Positions 45,577-57,138 are shown, counted from the first letter of the stretch. The stretch is 64,000 nt of DNA from Cupriavidus gilardii (GCF_013314895.1 NZ_JABTYE010000020.1:1-64000), one strand, 5' to 3'. The notes: generated by a model from the sequence alone, not told the origin. Made by a program: numbers and translations.

Positions 45577-47358
45577 ATGTGCGGTATCGCAGGAGAGTTA
45601 CGTTTCGATCAACAAATGGCCGACCTTCACGCCGTGGCCGACATGGCGCGGGTGCAGGCCGCGCGCGGCCCTGACGGCGAAGGGCTGTTCGGTCTGGGCC
45701 GGCGCGCCTTCGGGCATCGCCGGCTGCGGATCATGGATCTGTCCGAGCGGGCGCATCAGCCTTTCATCGACAACGCGCTGGGGATGGGCATCGTCTTCAA
45801 CGGCGCCATCTACAACCACCATGCGCTGCGCGAGGAGTTGAGCGCGCGCGGCTACACCTTCTCGTCGACCGGCGATACCGAAGTCATCCTCAAGGCCTGG
45901 CATGCCTGGGGCCCGGCGGCGCTGGATCGCCTGGCCGGCATGTTCGCGTTCGCGCTGTGGGAACGCGATACCGGCATCACGCACCTGGTGCGCGACCGCC
46001 TGGGCATCAAGCCGCTGTACTACAGCCAGAACGCGCAGCGTCTGCGTTTCGCCTCGACGCTGCCGGCGCTGCTGGCCGGTGGCGACATCGACACCGCGCT
46101 CGATCCGATTGCGCTGCATCACTATCTGACGCTGCACGCCGTGGTGCCGGCCCCGCATACGATCGTGCAGGGCGTGCGCAAGCTGCCGCCGGCCACGCAC
46201 ATGACGGTGCATGCCGATGGCCGCACCGAGACGCACACCTGGTGGCAGCTGGACTTCGTGCACGACGCCGCCGACGAGGCCCGCACCTTCGAGGAGTGGC
46301 GCGACATGACGCTCGCCGCGCTGCGCGATGCGGTGCGCCTGCGTACCGTGGCCGATGTACCGGTCGGCGTGCTGCTGTCCGGTGGCGTCGACTCCAGCCT
46401 GATCACCGGGCTGCTCGCAGAAACGGGTACGCCCGACCTGCGCACCTATGCGATCGGCTTCGAAGCGGCCGGCGGCGAGGCCGGCGACGAGTTCCACTAT
46501 TCCGATCTGGTGGCGCGGCACTTCGGCACGCGCCACGAGAAGATGATGATTCCCGCCGCCGATCTGCTGGCCGCGCTGCCGGATGCGATCCGCGCGATGA
46601 GCGAGCCGATGGTCAGCCACGACTGCGTGGCCTTCTATCTGCTGTCGGCCGCGGTCGCGCGCCATAGCCGCGTGGTGCAGAGCGGGCAGGGCGCCGACGA
46701 GGTGTTCGGCGGCTATCACTGGTATCCGCCGCTTGCGGCCAATGCCGATGCCGACGGCGGCGTCGCGGCCTATCGCAAGGTGTTCTTCGACCGTACGCAG
46801 TCGGAGATGGCCGAGCTGCTGTCGCCGCAATGGCTGGCCGACGATCCGAGCGGCCGCTTCCTGGCGGCGCATTTCGCCATGCCGGGCGCCGACAACGCGA
46901 TCGACCGCGCGCTGCGGCTCGACACCACCGTGATGCTGGTCGAGGATCCGGTCAAGCGCGTCGACAACATGACGATGGCGCACGCGCTGGAGGCGCGCGT
47001 GCCCTTCCTCGATCACCGGCTGGTGGAGCTGGCCGCGCGCATGCCGGCGCGCCACAAGATCGCCGCGGGTGGCAAGCACGTGCTGAAGGAAGCCGCGCGT
47101 CAGGTAATTCCCGCCGAGGTGATCGACCGTCCGAAGGGCTATTTCCCGGTGCCGGCGCTGAAGTATCTGCGCGGCCCGTTCCTGGACTACGTGCGCGGCC
47201 TGGTCGACAGCGATGCGGCGCGCCAGCGCGGTCTGTATCGGCCGGGCGTGGTCGAGTCGATGCTGGCCGAGCCCGATGCCCACATCACGCCGCTCAAGGG
47301 TTCGAAGCTGTGGCAGGTCGCGCTGCTGGAGGCGTGGCTGCAGACGCATGGCCTGTGA
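45577..47358 (+). CDS. asnO: N-acetylglutaminylglutamine amidotransferase
   Basis: Asparagine-synthase-like enzyme, 593 aa, that amidates N-acetylglutaminylglutamine to the osmoprotectant NAGGN. The N-terminal class-II glutaminase starts MCGIAGELRF with the catalytic Cys2, and GRRAFGHRRLRIMDLSERAHQP follows. The synthetase domain has the ATP pyrophosphatase loop LSGGVDSSL (about residues 268-276). ATG follows GGGAGGGAG. The call rests on the three-gene context with the NAGGN synthetase and peptidase, which distinguishes it from ordinary AsnB. The codons LAETGTP near residue 282 contain an exact origin iteron. Confidence 0.9.
   Translation: MCGIAGELRFDQQMADLHAVADMARVQAARGPDGEGLFGLGRRAFGHRRLRIMDLSERAHQPFIDNALGMGIVFNGAIYNHHALREELSARGYTFSSTGDTEVILKAWHAWGPAALDRLAGMFAFALWERDTGITHLVRDRLGIKPLYYSQNAQRLRFASTLPALLAGGDIDTALDPIALHHYLTLHAVVPAPHTIVQGVRKLPPATHMTVHADGRTETHTWWQLDFVHDAADEARTFEEWRDMTLAALRDAVRLRTVADVPVGVLLSGGVDSSLITGLLAETGTPDLRTYAIGFEAAGGEAGDEFHYSDLVARHFGTRHEKMMIPAADLLAALPDAIRAMSEPMVSHDCVAFYLLSAAVARHSRVVQSGQGADEVFGGYHWYPPLAANADADGGVAAYRKVFFDRTQSEMAELLSPQWLADDPSGRFLAAHFAMPGADNAIDRALRLDTTVMLVEDPVKRVDNMTMAHALEARVPFLDHRLVELAARMPARHKIAAGGKHVLKEAARQVIPAEVIDRPKGYFPVPALKYLRGPFLDYVRGLVDSDAARQRGLYRPGVVESMLAEPDAHITPLKGSKLWQVALLEAWLQTHGL
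46416..46431 (-). repeat. Distal exact iteron within asnO
   Basis: CGCAGAAACGGGTACG embedded in the coding sequence and read as AETGT. It is an exact 16-bp match on the coding strand. Confidence 0.85.
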
Positions 47359-47381
47359 GGGCTGCCATGACTGGCGAGAAA

Positions 47382-47444
47382 GCCGACAAAGCGGACAAAG
47401 CCGACAGAGCCGACAGAGCCGACAGAGCCGACAGAGCCGACAAC
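47382..47444 (+). repeat. 9-bp tandem repeat, 7 copies
   Basis: Seven units of GCCGACAGA type lie between asnO and the next gene. If translation began at ATG 47367 they would encode seven tripeptides (DKA/DRA) at the synthetase N terminus. Confidence 0.85.
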
Positions 47445-47555
47445 GCGGCAGCGCCCGCCCCCCAGGATGAAGCCAACGGCCGCCGTGCGCGGCCGACACC
47501 CCGTGTCGGCAACGAGCGGGGCAAGCACATGGATAACAACGAGGAGAAAGATCGA

Positions 47556-49382
47556 ATGTCGACCGTCAATGCGGAAGTCCGTCCGGCCAAGCCGTCGGTG
47601 CTGGCCGATTCCCTCCATCTCGGTGCGCCCGTCGATGGCGAAGGCCAGACGCCCCGCGCCGTGATGCACGATGCCGGCGGCGCGGCGGCGCAGCCGGATC
47701 CCTCGATGCAGCCGAGCCCTGCGCCGGCGCCGGTATCCGCGCGCCCGAACGCGATGCTCGACTGCGGCTGGGGCCGGCTGATGTTCGCCCCGTCGTTCGA
47801 GTCGCCGGCGCGGCTGGCCGCCGAACTGCAGCAGGAAGCGCCGGGCCGGCGCGATATCGCGCTGTATGTCGAAGCGCCGCAGCTGCTGCTGGCCGAGGCA
47901 CCGCAGACGCTGTTTCTGGACCCGTCGCTGCTGTTCCGCCGCACGCTCGAAGACGGCGATGCGGCCGCGGCCGCCACCGGCGCGGCGGGCGTGACGATCC
48001 GCCGCCTGTCGACCCGCGCCGATATCGCCGCGATCAACCGCCTCTATTCGGCGCGCCACATGGTGCCCCTCGATCCCGCCACCGTCTGGCGCCAGCGCGA
48101 TCATGACGCGGTGATCTACCTGATCGCCGAAGACGAGTCCACCGGCGACATCATCGGCTCGGCGATGGGCGTCGACCATCTGCTCGCCTTCGGCGACGAA
48201 CGCGGCGGCAGCAGCCTGTGGTGCCTGGTGGTCGATCCGCAAACGCATCTGGCCGGTGTCGGCCAGGCGCTGGTGCGCGAACTGATCGCGCTGTTCGCCT
48301 CGCGCGGGCGCAAGCACCTCGATCTGTCGGTGCTGCACGACAACCAGCACGCGATCGGCCTGTACCACAAGCTCGGCTTCGTGCAGATCGACGGCTTCGT
48401 CGTCAAGCACAAGAACGCCATCAACGAGCCCTTGTTCGCCGGCTCCAGCGAGTGCGACAACCTCAATCCGTATGCCGCGCTGATCGTCAAGGAAGCGCGC
48501 CGGCGCGGCATCGGCGTCGAGATCATCGATGCGGACGCCGGCATCTTCAGCCTGCGCTACGGCGGCCGCGAGATTCTGTGCCGCGAGTCGCTGTCCGAGC
48601 TGACCGGCGCGGTCGCAATGACCTGGTGCCAGGACAAGGCGCTGACGCGCAAGCGGCTGGAGCAGGTTGGGCTGAAGGTGCCGGCGCAGCGCCAGGCCGC
48701 GACCGACGCCGAGAATCTTGCCTTCCTCGCCGAGCACGGATCGGTGGTGGTCAAGCCAGCCTTCGGCGAGCAGGGCCGCGGCATCAGCGTGGACGTTCGC
48801 ACCGAGGATCATCTGCGCAGCGCGATCGACACCGCGCACCAGGAGGGCGGCACCGTGCTGCTCGAATCGTTCTGCCCGGGCCAGGACCTGCGCATCGTGG
48901 TGATCGGCTACGAGGTGGTCGCCGCGGCGATCCGCAAGCCGGCCGAGGTGGTCGGCGACGGGCAGGCCGACCTGAAGACGCTGATCGAGCGCCACAGCGC
49001 GCGGCGCAGCGCCGCTACCGGGGGCGAGAGCCGCATTCCGCTCGATGCCGAGACCGAACGCTGCCTGGCCGCACAGGGGCTGACGCTGCAATCGGTGCCG
49101 GCCGCCGGGCAACGCGTGCCGGTGCGCAAGACCGCCAACCTGCATACCGGCGGCACGCTGCACGACGTCACCGGCCAGCTGCATCCGGTGCTGCGCGAAG
49201 CCGCGCAGACCGCGGCGCGCGCGCTGCGCATCCCGGTGGTTGGCCTGGATTTCCTGGTGCCGGCCGCCGATCAGCCCGAGTACGTGATCATCGAAGCGAA
49301 CGAGCGGCCCGGCCTGGCCAACCACGAGCCGCAGCCGACCGCCGAGCGCTTCGTCGATCTGTTGTTTCCCTTTACGTCCTGA
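47556..49382 (+). CDS. ngg: N-acetylglutaminylglutamine synthetase (GNAT plus ATP-grasp)
   Basis: Bifunctional enzyme of 608 aa. The N-terminal GNAT acetyltransferase domain (about residues 150-300) has VVDPQTHLAGVGQALVREL and LSVLHDNQHAIGLYHKLGF. The C-terminal ATP-grasp ligase (about 330-608) has VVVKPAFGEQGRGISVDV, LLESFCPGQDLRIVVIGYEV and VIIEANERPG. It would acetylate and join two glutamines to the dipeptide used by AsnO. ATG 47556 is preferred for its GAGGAGA; an in-frame ATG at 47367 (GAGGG upstream) would add 63 residues including a (DRA)n repeat. Second gene of the NAGGN operon. Confidence 0.9.
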   Translation: MSTVNAEVRPAKPSVLADSLHLGAPVDGEGQTPRAVMHDAGGAAAQPDPSMQPSPAPAPVSARPNAMLDCGWGRLMFAPSFESPARLAAELQQEAPGRRDIALYVEAPQLLLAEAPQTLFLDPSLLFRRTLEDGDAAAAATGAAGVTIRRLSTRADIAAINRLYSARHMVPLDPATVWRQRDHDAVIYLIAEDESTGDIIGSAMGVDHLLAFGDERGGSSLWCLVVDPQTHLAGVGQALVRELIALFASRGRKHLDLSVLHDNQHAIGLYHKLGFVQIDGFVVKHKNAINEPLFAGSSECDNLNPYAALIVKEARRRGIGVEIIDADAGIFSLRYGGREILCRESLSELTGAVAMTWCQDKALTRKRLEQVGLKVPAQRQAATDAENLAFLAEHGSVVVKPAFGEQGRGISVDVRTEDHLRSAIDTAHQEGGTVLLESFCPGQDLRIVVIGYEVVAAAIRKPAEVVGDGQADLKTLIERHSARRSAATGGESRIPLDAETERCLAAQGLTLQSVPAAGQRVPVRKTANLHTGGTLHDVTGQLHPVLREAAQTAARALRIPVVGLDFLVPAADQPEYVIIEANERPGLANHEPQPTAERFVDLLFPFTS

Positions 49383-49433
49383 ATGACTTCCTGAATGACT
49401 TCCTGAGCGCGCGCGCCCAGGCATCGCCTATCC

Positions 49434-50648
49434 ATGCAGAAACTGAAGATCGACCGGCTGTACCTGAAGACTGCGCTGCTCGAGCTGCTGTCCATTCCCA
49501 GCCCGGCGGGTTTGACCGACGAGATCGTGCACTACACCGCCCGCGTGCTCGACGGTCTCGACATTCCCTATCAGCTGACCCGGCGCGGCACCATTCGCGC
49601 GACGCTGCGCGGCAATAGCGCCAACAGCGGCATGGGGCCGGACTGCGCGATCGTCGCGCACCTGGACACGCTGGGCGCCATGGTGCGCGAGATCAAGCCC
49701 AACGGGCGGCTCGCGCTGGCGCCGATCGGCACCTGGTCCAGCCGCTGGGCCGAGGGCGGCCGCGTGACGCTGTTTACCGAGCACGGCCGGCATCGCGGCT
49801 CGGTGCTGCCGCTGCTGGCCTCGGGCCACGTCTACAACGAGGCGGTCGACACCCAGCCGGTCAACTGGGACCAGCTCGAGCTGCGGCTCGACGAACCCGC
49901 CTCGACGCCGGAGCAGCTGCGCGCGCTCGGCATCCAGGTCGGCGACTTCGTGGCCTTCGACGCCAATCCGGAGATTCTCGACAACGGCTATGTCGTCTCG
50001 CGCCATCTGGACAACAAGGCCGGCGTCGCGGCCGTGCTGGCCGCGCTGAAGGCGGTGCGCGAGAGCGGCGCGTCGGTGCCGATGGACTGCCACGCGGTGT
50101 TCACGCTGACCGAGGAGGTCGGCTCGGGCGCCACCGCGGTGATCGAGGACGACGTCAGCGAGGTGATCGGCATCGATATTGGTCCGGTGGCGCCGGGGCA
50201 GGGCGCGCGCGAGGAAGGCGTGACGATTCCGCTGATGGACTCGGCCGGTCCGCACGACTATCACTTGACGCGGCGCTTGCTGCGGCTGTGCGACGAGCAT
50301 GGCATTCCCAGCCATCGCGACGTGTTCCGTTTCTACCATTCGGACGCGGGGGCCGCGGTCAGCGCCGGCCACGACGTGCGCACCGCGCTGCTGTGCTTCG
50401 GCGCCGATGCCTCGCACGGCTACGAGCGGACCCATCTGGACGTGCTGGTGCATCTGGCCGAACTGCTGACCGTCTATATCCAGAGCGGGCCCACGTTGCC
50501 GGAGGACCGCCAGCGCCGCATGGGCTCGGTGGCCGGCTTCTCGCATCAGCTCGATCCGCGCCAGCTGACGCGCAGCGAGACGCCGTTGCCGGATGCCGGC
50601 GAGCTGGTGCACACCCGCCGCGACAATCCGTCCGACAGTTCTTCCTGA
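49434..50648 (+). CDS. NAGGN-system M42-type peptidase
   Basis: Metallopeptidase-like protein, 404 aa, of the group found with NAGGN synthesis genes. Metal-site motifs of the M42/M20 fold: AHLDTLGAMV (about residues 75-84), SRHLDNKAG (near 188) and TLTEEVGSGA (near 222, with the catalytic Glu pair), then GIDIGPVAPG. It probably hydrolyses NAGGN or a related peptide when osmotic stress ends; this role is inferred from the conserved context. It starts 51 bp after the synthetase. Confidence 0.88.
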   Translation: MQKLKIDRLYLKTALLELLSIPSPAGLTDEIVHYTARVLDGLDIPYQLTRRGTIRATLRGNSANSGMGPDCAIVAHLDTLGAMVREIKPNGRLALAPIGTWSSRWAEGGRVTLFTEHGRHRGSVLPLLASGHVYNEAVDTQPVNWDQLELRLDEPASTPEQLRALGIQVGDFVAFDANPEILDNGYVVSRHLDNKAGVAAVLAALKAVRESGASVPMDCHAVFTLTEEVGSGATAVIEDDVSEVIGIDIGPVAPGQGAREEGVTIPLMDSAGPHDYHLTRRLLRLCDEHGIPSHRDVFRFYHSDAGAAVSAGHDVRTALLCFGADASHGYERTHLDVLVHLAELLTVYIQSGPTLPEDRQRRMGSVAGFSHQLDPRQLTRSETPLPDAGELVHTRRDNPSDSSS

Positions 50649-50694
50649 TGCCCGCGATACCTCTCGCGATGCCGTTTTCTCCGGAGCCGACGCC

Positions 50695-51633
50695 ATGGAT
50701 CTGAATTTCATCGACGCCGACAAGCTGCAGGCCACATGGGCCTATCTGTTGCAACTGGCGGTGCACCAGGGCCTCAATGTGCTGGCCGCCCTCGCCATCC
50801 TGCTGGTGGGCTGGTGGCTCAGCGGGCGTGCCCGCAACGCGGTGCTGCACGCCTTCGACCGCCCCCATGTCGACGCGACGCTGCGGCCGATGCTGGGCAG
50901 CGTCACGCAGTGGGTGGTGCGCGTCGTTACCGTGATCCTGGTGCTGTCGCAGTTCGGCGTGCAGACCGCCAGCATCATCGCGATGCTCGGTGCCGCGGGC
51001 CTGGCGATCGGGCTCGCGCTGCAGGGCACGCTGCAGAATATCGCCGCCGGCATCATGCTGGTGCTGCTGCGCCCGTTCCGCGTCGGCCAGTACATCGACG
51101 CCCAGGGCATCGCGGGCACCGTGCGCGAGACCGGGCTGTTCATGACCGAGCTGACCACCTTCGACGGCGTCTGCCTGCGCGTGCCGAACAACAAGATCTG
51201 GGGCAGTGCGATCACCAACTACAGCGAAAATCCGACGCGCCGGCTCGATATCGAGGTCACGGTGCCGTTCGGCGCCGACGTGCAGACCGCCCTCGGCGTG
51301 CTCCGCCGGATGCTCGCGGACGACAAGCGCGTGCACGAGGTGCCGGCGGCCGAGGCGATGGTCGTCAACTTCACCAGCGAGGGCGTGACGCTGAACGTGC
51401 GCTGCTGGACGTCGAACGACGACTACTGGAATCTGCGCTTTGCCTTCTACGAGCGCATCAAGCGCGAGCTGCAGGCGGTGGGCATCGATATCGCGGTGCC
51501 GGTGCAGGAGTTGCGCGTGCCGGGCAATGGCGAGCAGGGCGCGGTGGTGCTGAACCATACGCCGCACGCGTCGCCGCATGCCGCGCCGCATTCGTCGCCT
51601 CCCTCGGCCATCGGCACGCCGCGGCGCGCCTAG
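50695..51633 (+). CDS. Small-conductance mechanosensitive channel (MscS family)
   Basis: Inner-membrane tension-gated channel of 312 aa. Three membrane segments end in the pore-lining helix ([22 protein letters not shown], about residues 92-113). The beta domain has [16 protein letters not shown], and a cytoplasmic alpha/beta domain and a His/Pro/Ser-rich tail follow. ATG 50695 follows CGGAG. As last gene of the NAGGN operon (46-bp gap) it fits the osmotic theme: synthesis and breakdown of a compatible solute plus release of solutes on hypo-osmotic shock. Confidence 0.92.
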   Translation: MDLNFIDADKLQATWAYLLQLAVHQGLNVLAALAILLVGWWLSGRARNAVLHAFDRPHVDATLRPMLGSVTQWVVRVVTVILVLSQFGVQTASIIAMLGAAGLAIGLALQGTLQNIAAGIMLVLLRPFRVGQYIDAQGIAGTVRETGLFMTELTTFDGVCLRVPNNKIWGSAITNYSENPTRRLDIEVTVPFGADVQTALGVLRRMLADDKRVHEVPAAEAMVVNFTSEGVTLNVRCWTSNDDYWNLRFAFYERIKRELQAVGIDIAVPVQELRVPGNGEQGAVVLNHTPHASPHAAPHSSPPSAIGTPRRA

Positions 51634-51671
51634 CGGGAAAGCATTGGGCGCGTGAGGCCCTGCGCATGTCG

Positions 51672-51734
51672 TTCCCGCGAAAGCGGGAATCCAGCGTCTT
51701 CGAAAAGACACTGGGTCCCCGCGTGTGCGGGGAC
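51672..51734. repeat. REP/BIME-like triple hairpin
   Basis: Three adjacent inverted repeats: TTCCCGC/GCGGGAA (51672-51689), CCAGCGTCTT/AAGACACTGG (51691-51714) and GTCCCCGC/GCGGGGAC (51715-51734). The unit resembles dispersed extragenic palindromes with a TTCCCGCGAAAGCGGGAA core found in many proteobacteria. It lies between convergent mscS and edd and may also terminate both. Confidence 0.75.
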
Positions 51735-51745
51735 GACGGGTTCAA

Positions 51746-53569
<1,824 letters not shown>

Positions 53570-53776
53570 GGGGCTCTCTCCAGCGGAATTCTTCGATGTC
53601 GCGGGGAACGTTGCCGTTCAGCCTAGCGCATGTCATCGGGGCTTGCACGGAGCATGCCCGCCGCGCCGCGAGTCCACGCGCTGGCTGCCGCGTGGCTCGC
53701 AATGCGCCCGCGACTCACGTAAACTGGCCGCATCGGCCGCGCTACGGGGTCTCTATCAAGCGACAAGGAGGTCAGG

Positions 53777-55231
53777 GTGAGCATGCCCGATTTCGACATG
53801 GTGCTGGTTGGCGGCACCGGTGACCTGGCCAGGCGCAAACTGCTGCCGGCCTTGTTCGACGCGCATCGCGCCGGATTGTTGCATCCCGCGGCGCGCATTC
53901 TGGCCACGGGCAGCCATCCTTCCACTACCGAGGAGTACGTCGCCACGCTGGAGCAGGGCATGCGGCCCGGCCTCGAACACGCGCCGCCGGGCGACTGGGC
54001 CAGCTTCGTGCAGCGGCTGTGCTACGTGCAGGCCGACGCGCGGCAGCCGGAACACTTCGATGCGCTGGCGCGCAAGGTACTGTCCCGCCAGCCCGAGGTC
54101 GTGGTCTGCTACCTGGCCACCGCACCGCATCTGTTCGTGCCGATCTGCGAGCAGTTCGGCCGCACCGGCCTGAACCACCCCAATGTGCGCGTGGTCCTCG
54201 AAAAACCGCTGGGCCACGACCTCGATTCGAACGAGGCGATCAACGCGGCGGTGGCACGCTACTTCGCCGAGGAACAGATCTACCGGATCGACCACTACCT
54301 GGGCAAGGAGTCGGTGCAGAACCTGATGGCAATCCGCTTCGGCAACGCGCTGTTCGAGCCGCTGTGGCGCCGCGAGTGGGTGCAGGACGTGCAGATCACG
54401 ATCGCCGAGGAGCTCGGTGTCGAGGGCCGGGGCGATTTCTACGACCAGACCGGCGCGCTGCGCGACATGGTGCAGAACCACCTGCTGCAGCTGCTGTGCA
54501 TGGTCGCGATGGAGCCGCCCACCAGCCTGACCGAAGACGCGGTGCGCGACGAGAAGATCAAGATCCTGAAGGCGCTCAAGCCGATCTCGCCGCAGGAGGT
54601 CGCCGAGAAGACCGTGCGCGGGCAGTACCGCGCCGGAGCCATCGCCGGCAAGCCGGTGCCCGGCTATCTCGAGGAAGAAGGCATCGCGCCGGACAGCCGC
54701 ACCGAGACCTTCGTCGCGATCAAGGCCGAGATCGCCAACTGGCGCTGGGCCGGCGTGCCGTTCTACCTGCGCACCGGCAAGCGGATGCAGTCGCGTGTCG
54801 CCGAGATCGTGATCCATTTCCGCGACGTGCCGCATGCGATCTTTCCGCGCCCGCTGACGCTGTCGCCGCAGAACCGGCTGGTGATCCGGCTGCAGCCCGA
54901 GGAAAGCATCCGGCTGTACTTTCTGGTCAAGCAGCCCGGCGACACGGTCGCGCTGACCCCGACCTCGCTCGATCTCGATTTCGCCAACTCGTTCAAGGTG
55001 CGCCGCGCCGGCGCCTACGAACGCCTGCTGCTCGACGTGATACGCGGACGGCTCGGCCTGTTCGTGCGCCGCGACGAACAGGTGCAGGCATGGCGCTGGG
55101 TCGAGCCGATCATCGATACCTGGGCCGAGAGTTCGCTGCCGCCCAAGCCCTATACCGCCGGCACCTGGGGGCCGGCGGCGTCGTCCGCGCTGCTGTCGCG
55201 CGACAACGCGCTGTGGCACGAGGAGGTTTGA
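53777..55231 (+). CDS. zwf: Glucose-6-phosphate 1-dehydrogenase
   Basis: 484-aa NADP-linked dehydrogenase at the entry to the Entner-Doudoroff and pentose-phosphate routes. The nucleotide site is VLVGGTGDLARRKLLPALF (from residue 9), the substrate signature RIDHYLGKESVQNLM, and EKPLGHDLDSN the coenzyme-proximal loop. GTG 53777 is well spaced from AAGGAGG; an ATG two codons on is possible. First gene of a zwf-pgl-glk run. Confidence 0.96.
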   Translation: MSMPDFDMVLVGGTGDLARRKLLPALFDAHRAGLLHPAARILATGSHPSTTEEYVATLEQGMRPGLEHAPPGDWASFVQRLCYVQADARQPEHFDALARKVLSRQPEVVVCYLATAPHLFVPICEQFGRTGLNHPNVRVVLEKPLGHDLDSNEAINAAVARYFAEEQIYRIDHYLGKESVQNLMAIRFGNALFEPLWRREWVQDVQITIAEELGVEGRGDFYDQTGALRDMVQNHLLQLLCMVAMEPPTSLTEDAVRDEKIKILKALKPISPQEVAEKTVRGQYRAGAIAGKPVPGYLEEEGIAPDSRTETFVAIKAEIANWRWAGVPFYLRTGKRMQSRVAEIVIHFRDVPHAIFPRPLTLSPQNRLVIRLQPEESIRLYFLVKQPGDTVALTPTSLDLDFANSFKVRRAGAYERLLLDVIRGRLGLFVRRDEQVQAWRWVEPIIDTWAESSLPPKPYTAGTWGPAASSALLSRDNALWHEEV

Positions 55232-55295
55232 CCCCCCGCGTTGACGTCATCCCCTGCGTTCCAACGAACCCCGAACCCCGAATCCGGAAATCGCC

Positions 55296-55976
55296 ATGCG
55301 CCGCTTCGAACATCCCTCGCTGCTCGACCAGGCCGAAGCGCTGGCCGCCTCCGTCAGCCACGCGCTCGACCTCGCCATCCAGGTCCGCGGACACGCGGTA
55401 CTTGCCGTTTCGGGCGGGCGTTCGCCGGTGCCGATGTTCGAGCGGCTGCGCTATCGGCCGGTGCGCTGGGACGCGGTGACCATCACGCTGGTCGATGAGC
55501 GCGCGGTGCCGCCCGGACACGAGGACAGCAACGCCCGTCTCGTGCAGGAGCATCTGCTGCATGATGCCGCGGCCGCGGCCAGCTTCGTGCCGCTGATCGC
55601 CGATGCGCTCGAGGCATCCGAGCCCGCGCGGGCGGTGGTGCGCCTCAATGCCGCGTTTCGCCAGCCCGACGTAGCGGTGCTCGGCATGGGCGAGGACGGC
55701 CATACCGCCTCGCTGTTCGCCGATGCGCCGGAGCTGGGCGAGGCGCTGAACGGCGATACGCCCTGCTATGTGGTGACGCGCCCGGCCAGCGCGCCGCATG
55801 CGCGCGTGACGCTGAATCTGGCCGCCCTGCTGGCCGCCGAGCGCGTGTTCCTGGCGTTTGCCGGCGCGGCCAGGGCCGAGGTGTTCGAACGCGCGCTGCA
55901 GCAGCCCGGGCCCGCGTTGCCGGTGGGGCTGGTGGCCAGCCGGCATCGCTACGGCTTCGACGTGTTCACCGCGTGA
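55296..55976 (+). CDS. pgl: 6-phosphogluconolactonase
   Basis: DevB/Pgl-type lactonase, 226 aa, hydrolysing the lactone made by Zwf. Motifs: VLAVSGGRSPVPMF (about residues 34-47), TLVDERAVPPGHEDSN and VLGMGEDGHTASLF near residue 130. Lies 64 bp after zwf and upstream of glk. Confidence 0.94.
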   Translation: MRRFEHPSLLDQAEALAASVSHALDLAIQVRGHAVLAVSGGRSPVPMFERLRYRPVRWDAVTITLVDERAVPPGHEDSNARLVQEHLLHDAAAAASFVPLIADALEASEPARAVVRLNAAFRQPDVAVLGMGEDGHTASLFADAPELGEALNGDTPCYVVTRPASAPHARVTLNLAALLAAERVFLAFAGAARAEVFERALQQPGPALPVGLVASRHRYGFDVFTA

Positions 55977-55993
55977 AAGCGCCGCCCGAATTC

Positions 55994-56032
55994 GCTGACT
56001 CAATACGCTGACTCAATACGCCGACTCAATAC
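55994..56032. repeat. 13-bp tandem repeat, 3 copies
   Basis: GCTGACTCAATAC, GCTGACTCAATAC and GCCGACTCAATAC in the pgl-glk gap, followed by more diverged units. Confidence 0.85.
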
Positions 56033-56120
56033 GCCGCCTGAACGCGCCGTCCGGATACGTAGCCCGAATGCACGCGTTGCCGCCACGGCCCGATTTTCGC
56101 CCGATGTTTCCCGCCCTGCG

Positions 56121-57095
56121 ATGACTACCTACCCCCGCCTGCTCGCCGATGTCGGCGGCACCAATGTCCGCTTCGCCCTGCAGACCGCGCCCGATGCGAT
56201 CGGACCGGTCACCGCGCTGAAGGTCGCCGACTATCCGTCGCTGGAGGCGGCGATGCGGCAATACCTGTCGCAGCTGTCCGGTCCGCAGCCGCGCCACGCG
56301 GCGATCGGGCTGGCCAATCCGGTCACCGGCGATCGCGTCAAGCTGACCAACCACGCGTGGGCGTTCTCGATCGAGGCGGTGCGCCAGGCGCTGGGACTCG
56401 AGACGCTGCTGGCGTTGAACGATTTCACCGCGCTGGCGCTGGCCCTGCCGTACCTGCAGCCCGGCGAGCTGGCGCCCGTGCGTGCCGGCACGCCCGCGGC
56501 CGACACGCCGCTGGCCCTGATCGGCCCCGGCACCGGTCTCGGCGTGTCCGGCCTGATCCCCGGCCGCCATGGTGCGGGGCCGGTGGCGCTGGCGGGAGAG
56601 GGCGGGCACGTCGAACTGATGCCCGCCACCGACGACGAGTGGATCGCCTGGCATGCCGCGCATCGCGAGCACGGCCGCGTCTCGGCCGAACGGCTGCTGT
56701 CGGGCATGGGACTGTCGCATACGCATGCCGCGCTGGCCGCAGAAACGGGTACGCCCGTGCGCGTGCCGCTGACTGCGGCGGAGGTGACCGAGGGCGCCTT
56801 GCAGCGGGGCGACGCGCTGTGCCAGCGCGCGCTCGCGGTGTTCTGCGGGCTGCTCGGTTCGGTGGCGGCGGATGTGACGCTGATCCTCGGCGCGCGCGGC
56901 GGCGTCTATATCGGCGGCGGCATCGTGCCGCGCTTCGTCGACGCGCTGGCAGCATCGAGCTTCAACGCCCGCTTCGTCGACAAGGGGCGCATGCGTGCGT
57001 TCCTCGAGCCGGTGCCGGTGCAGGTGATCACCGCGCAGTTTCCCGCGCTGCCGGGGCTGGCCCACGCGCTGGCCGAAGCGGTCGATCGGCAATGA
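56121..57095 (+). CDS. glk: Glucokinase
   Basis: Glk-type (non-ROK) glucokinase, 324 aa. Phosphate-1 loop LLADVGGTNVRFAL (residues 8-21), substrate segment LNDFTALALALPYL with the catalytic Asp, LIGPGTGLGVSGLIPG and EGGHVELMPATDDEW. It completes the glucose-to-KDPG route with zwf, pgl and edd. The codons AAETGTPV near residue 208 contain an exact copy of the origin iteron. Confidence 0.94.
   Translation: MTTYPRLLADVGGTNVRFALQTAPDAIGPVTALKVADYPSLEAAMRQYLSQLSGPQPRHAAIGLANPVTGDRVKLTNHAWAFSIEAVRQALGLETLLALNDFTALALALPYLQPGELAPVRAGTPAADTPLALIGPGTGLGVSGLIPGRHGAGPVALAGEGGHVELMPATDDEWIAWHAAHREHGRVSAERLLSGMGLSHTHAALAAETGTPVRVPLTAAEVTEGALQRGDALCQRALAVFCGLLGSVAADVTLILGARGGVYIGGGIVPRFVDALAASSFNARFVDKGRMRAFLEPVPVQVITAQFPALPGLAHALAEAVDRQ
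56739..56754 (-). repeat. Distal exact iteron within glk
   Basis: CGCAGAAACGGGTACG read in frame as AETGT in glucokinase, the same peptide as the copy in asnO. Confidence 0.85.
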
Positions 57096-57138
57096 GCCGC
57101 CGCGGCGGCCCGCAGTGGCGAACCAACGGAGCGAAGCG

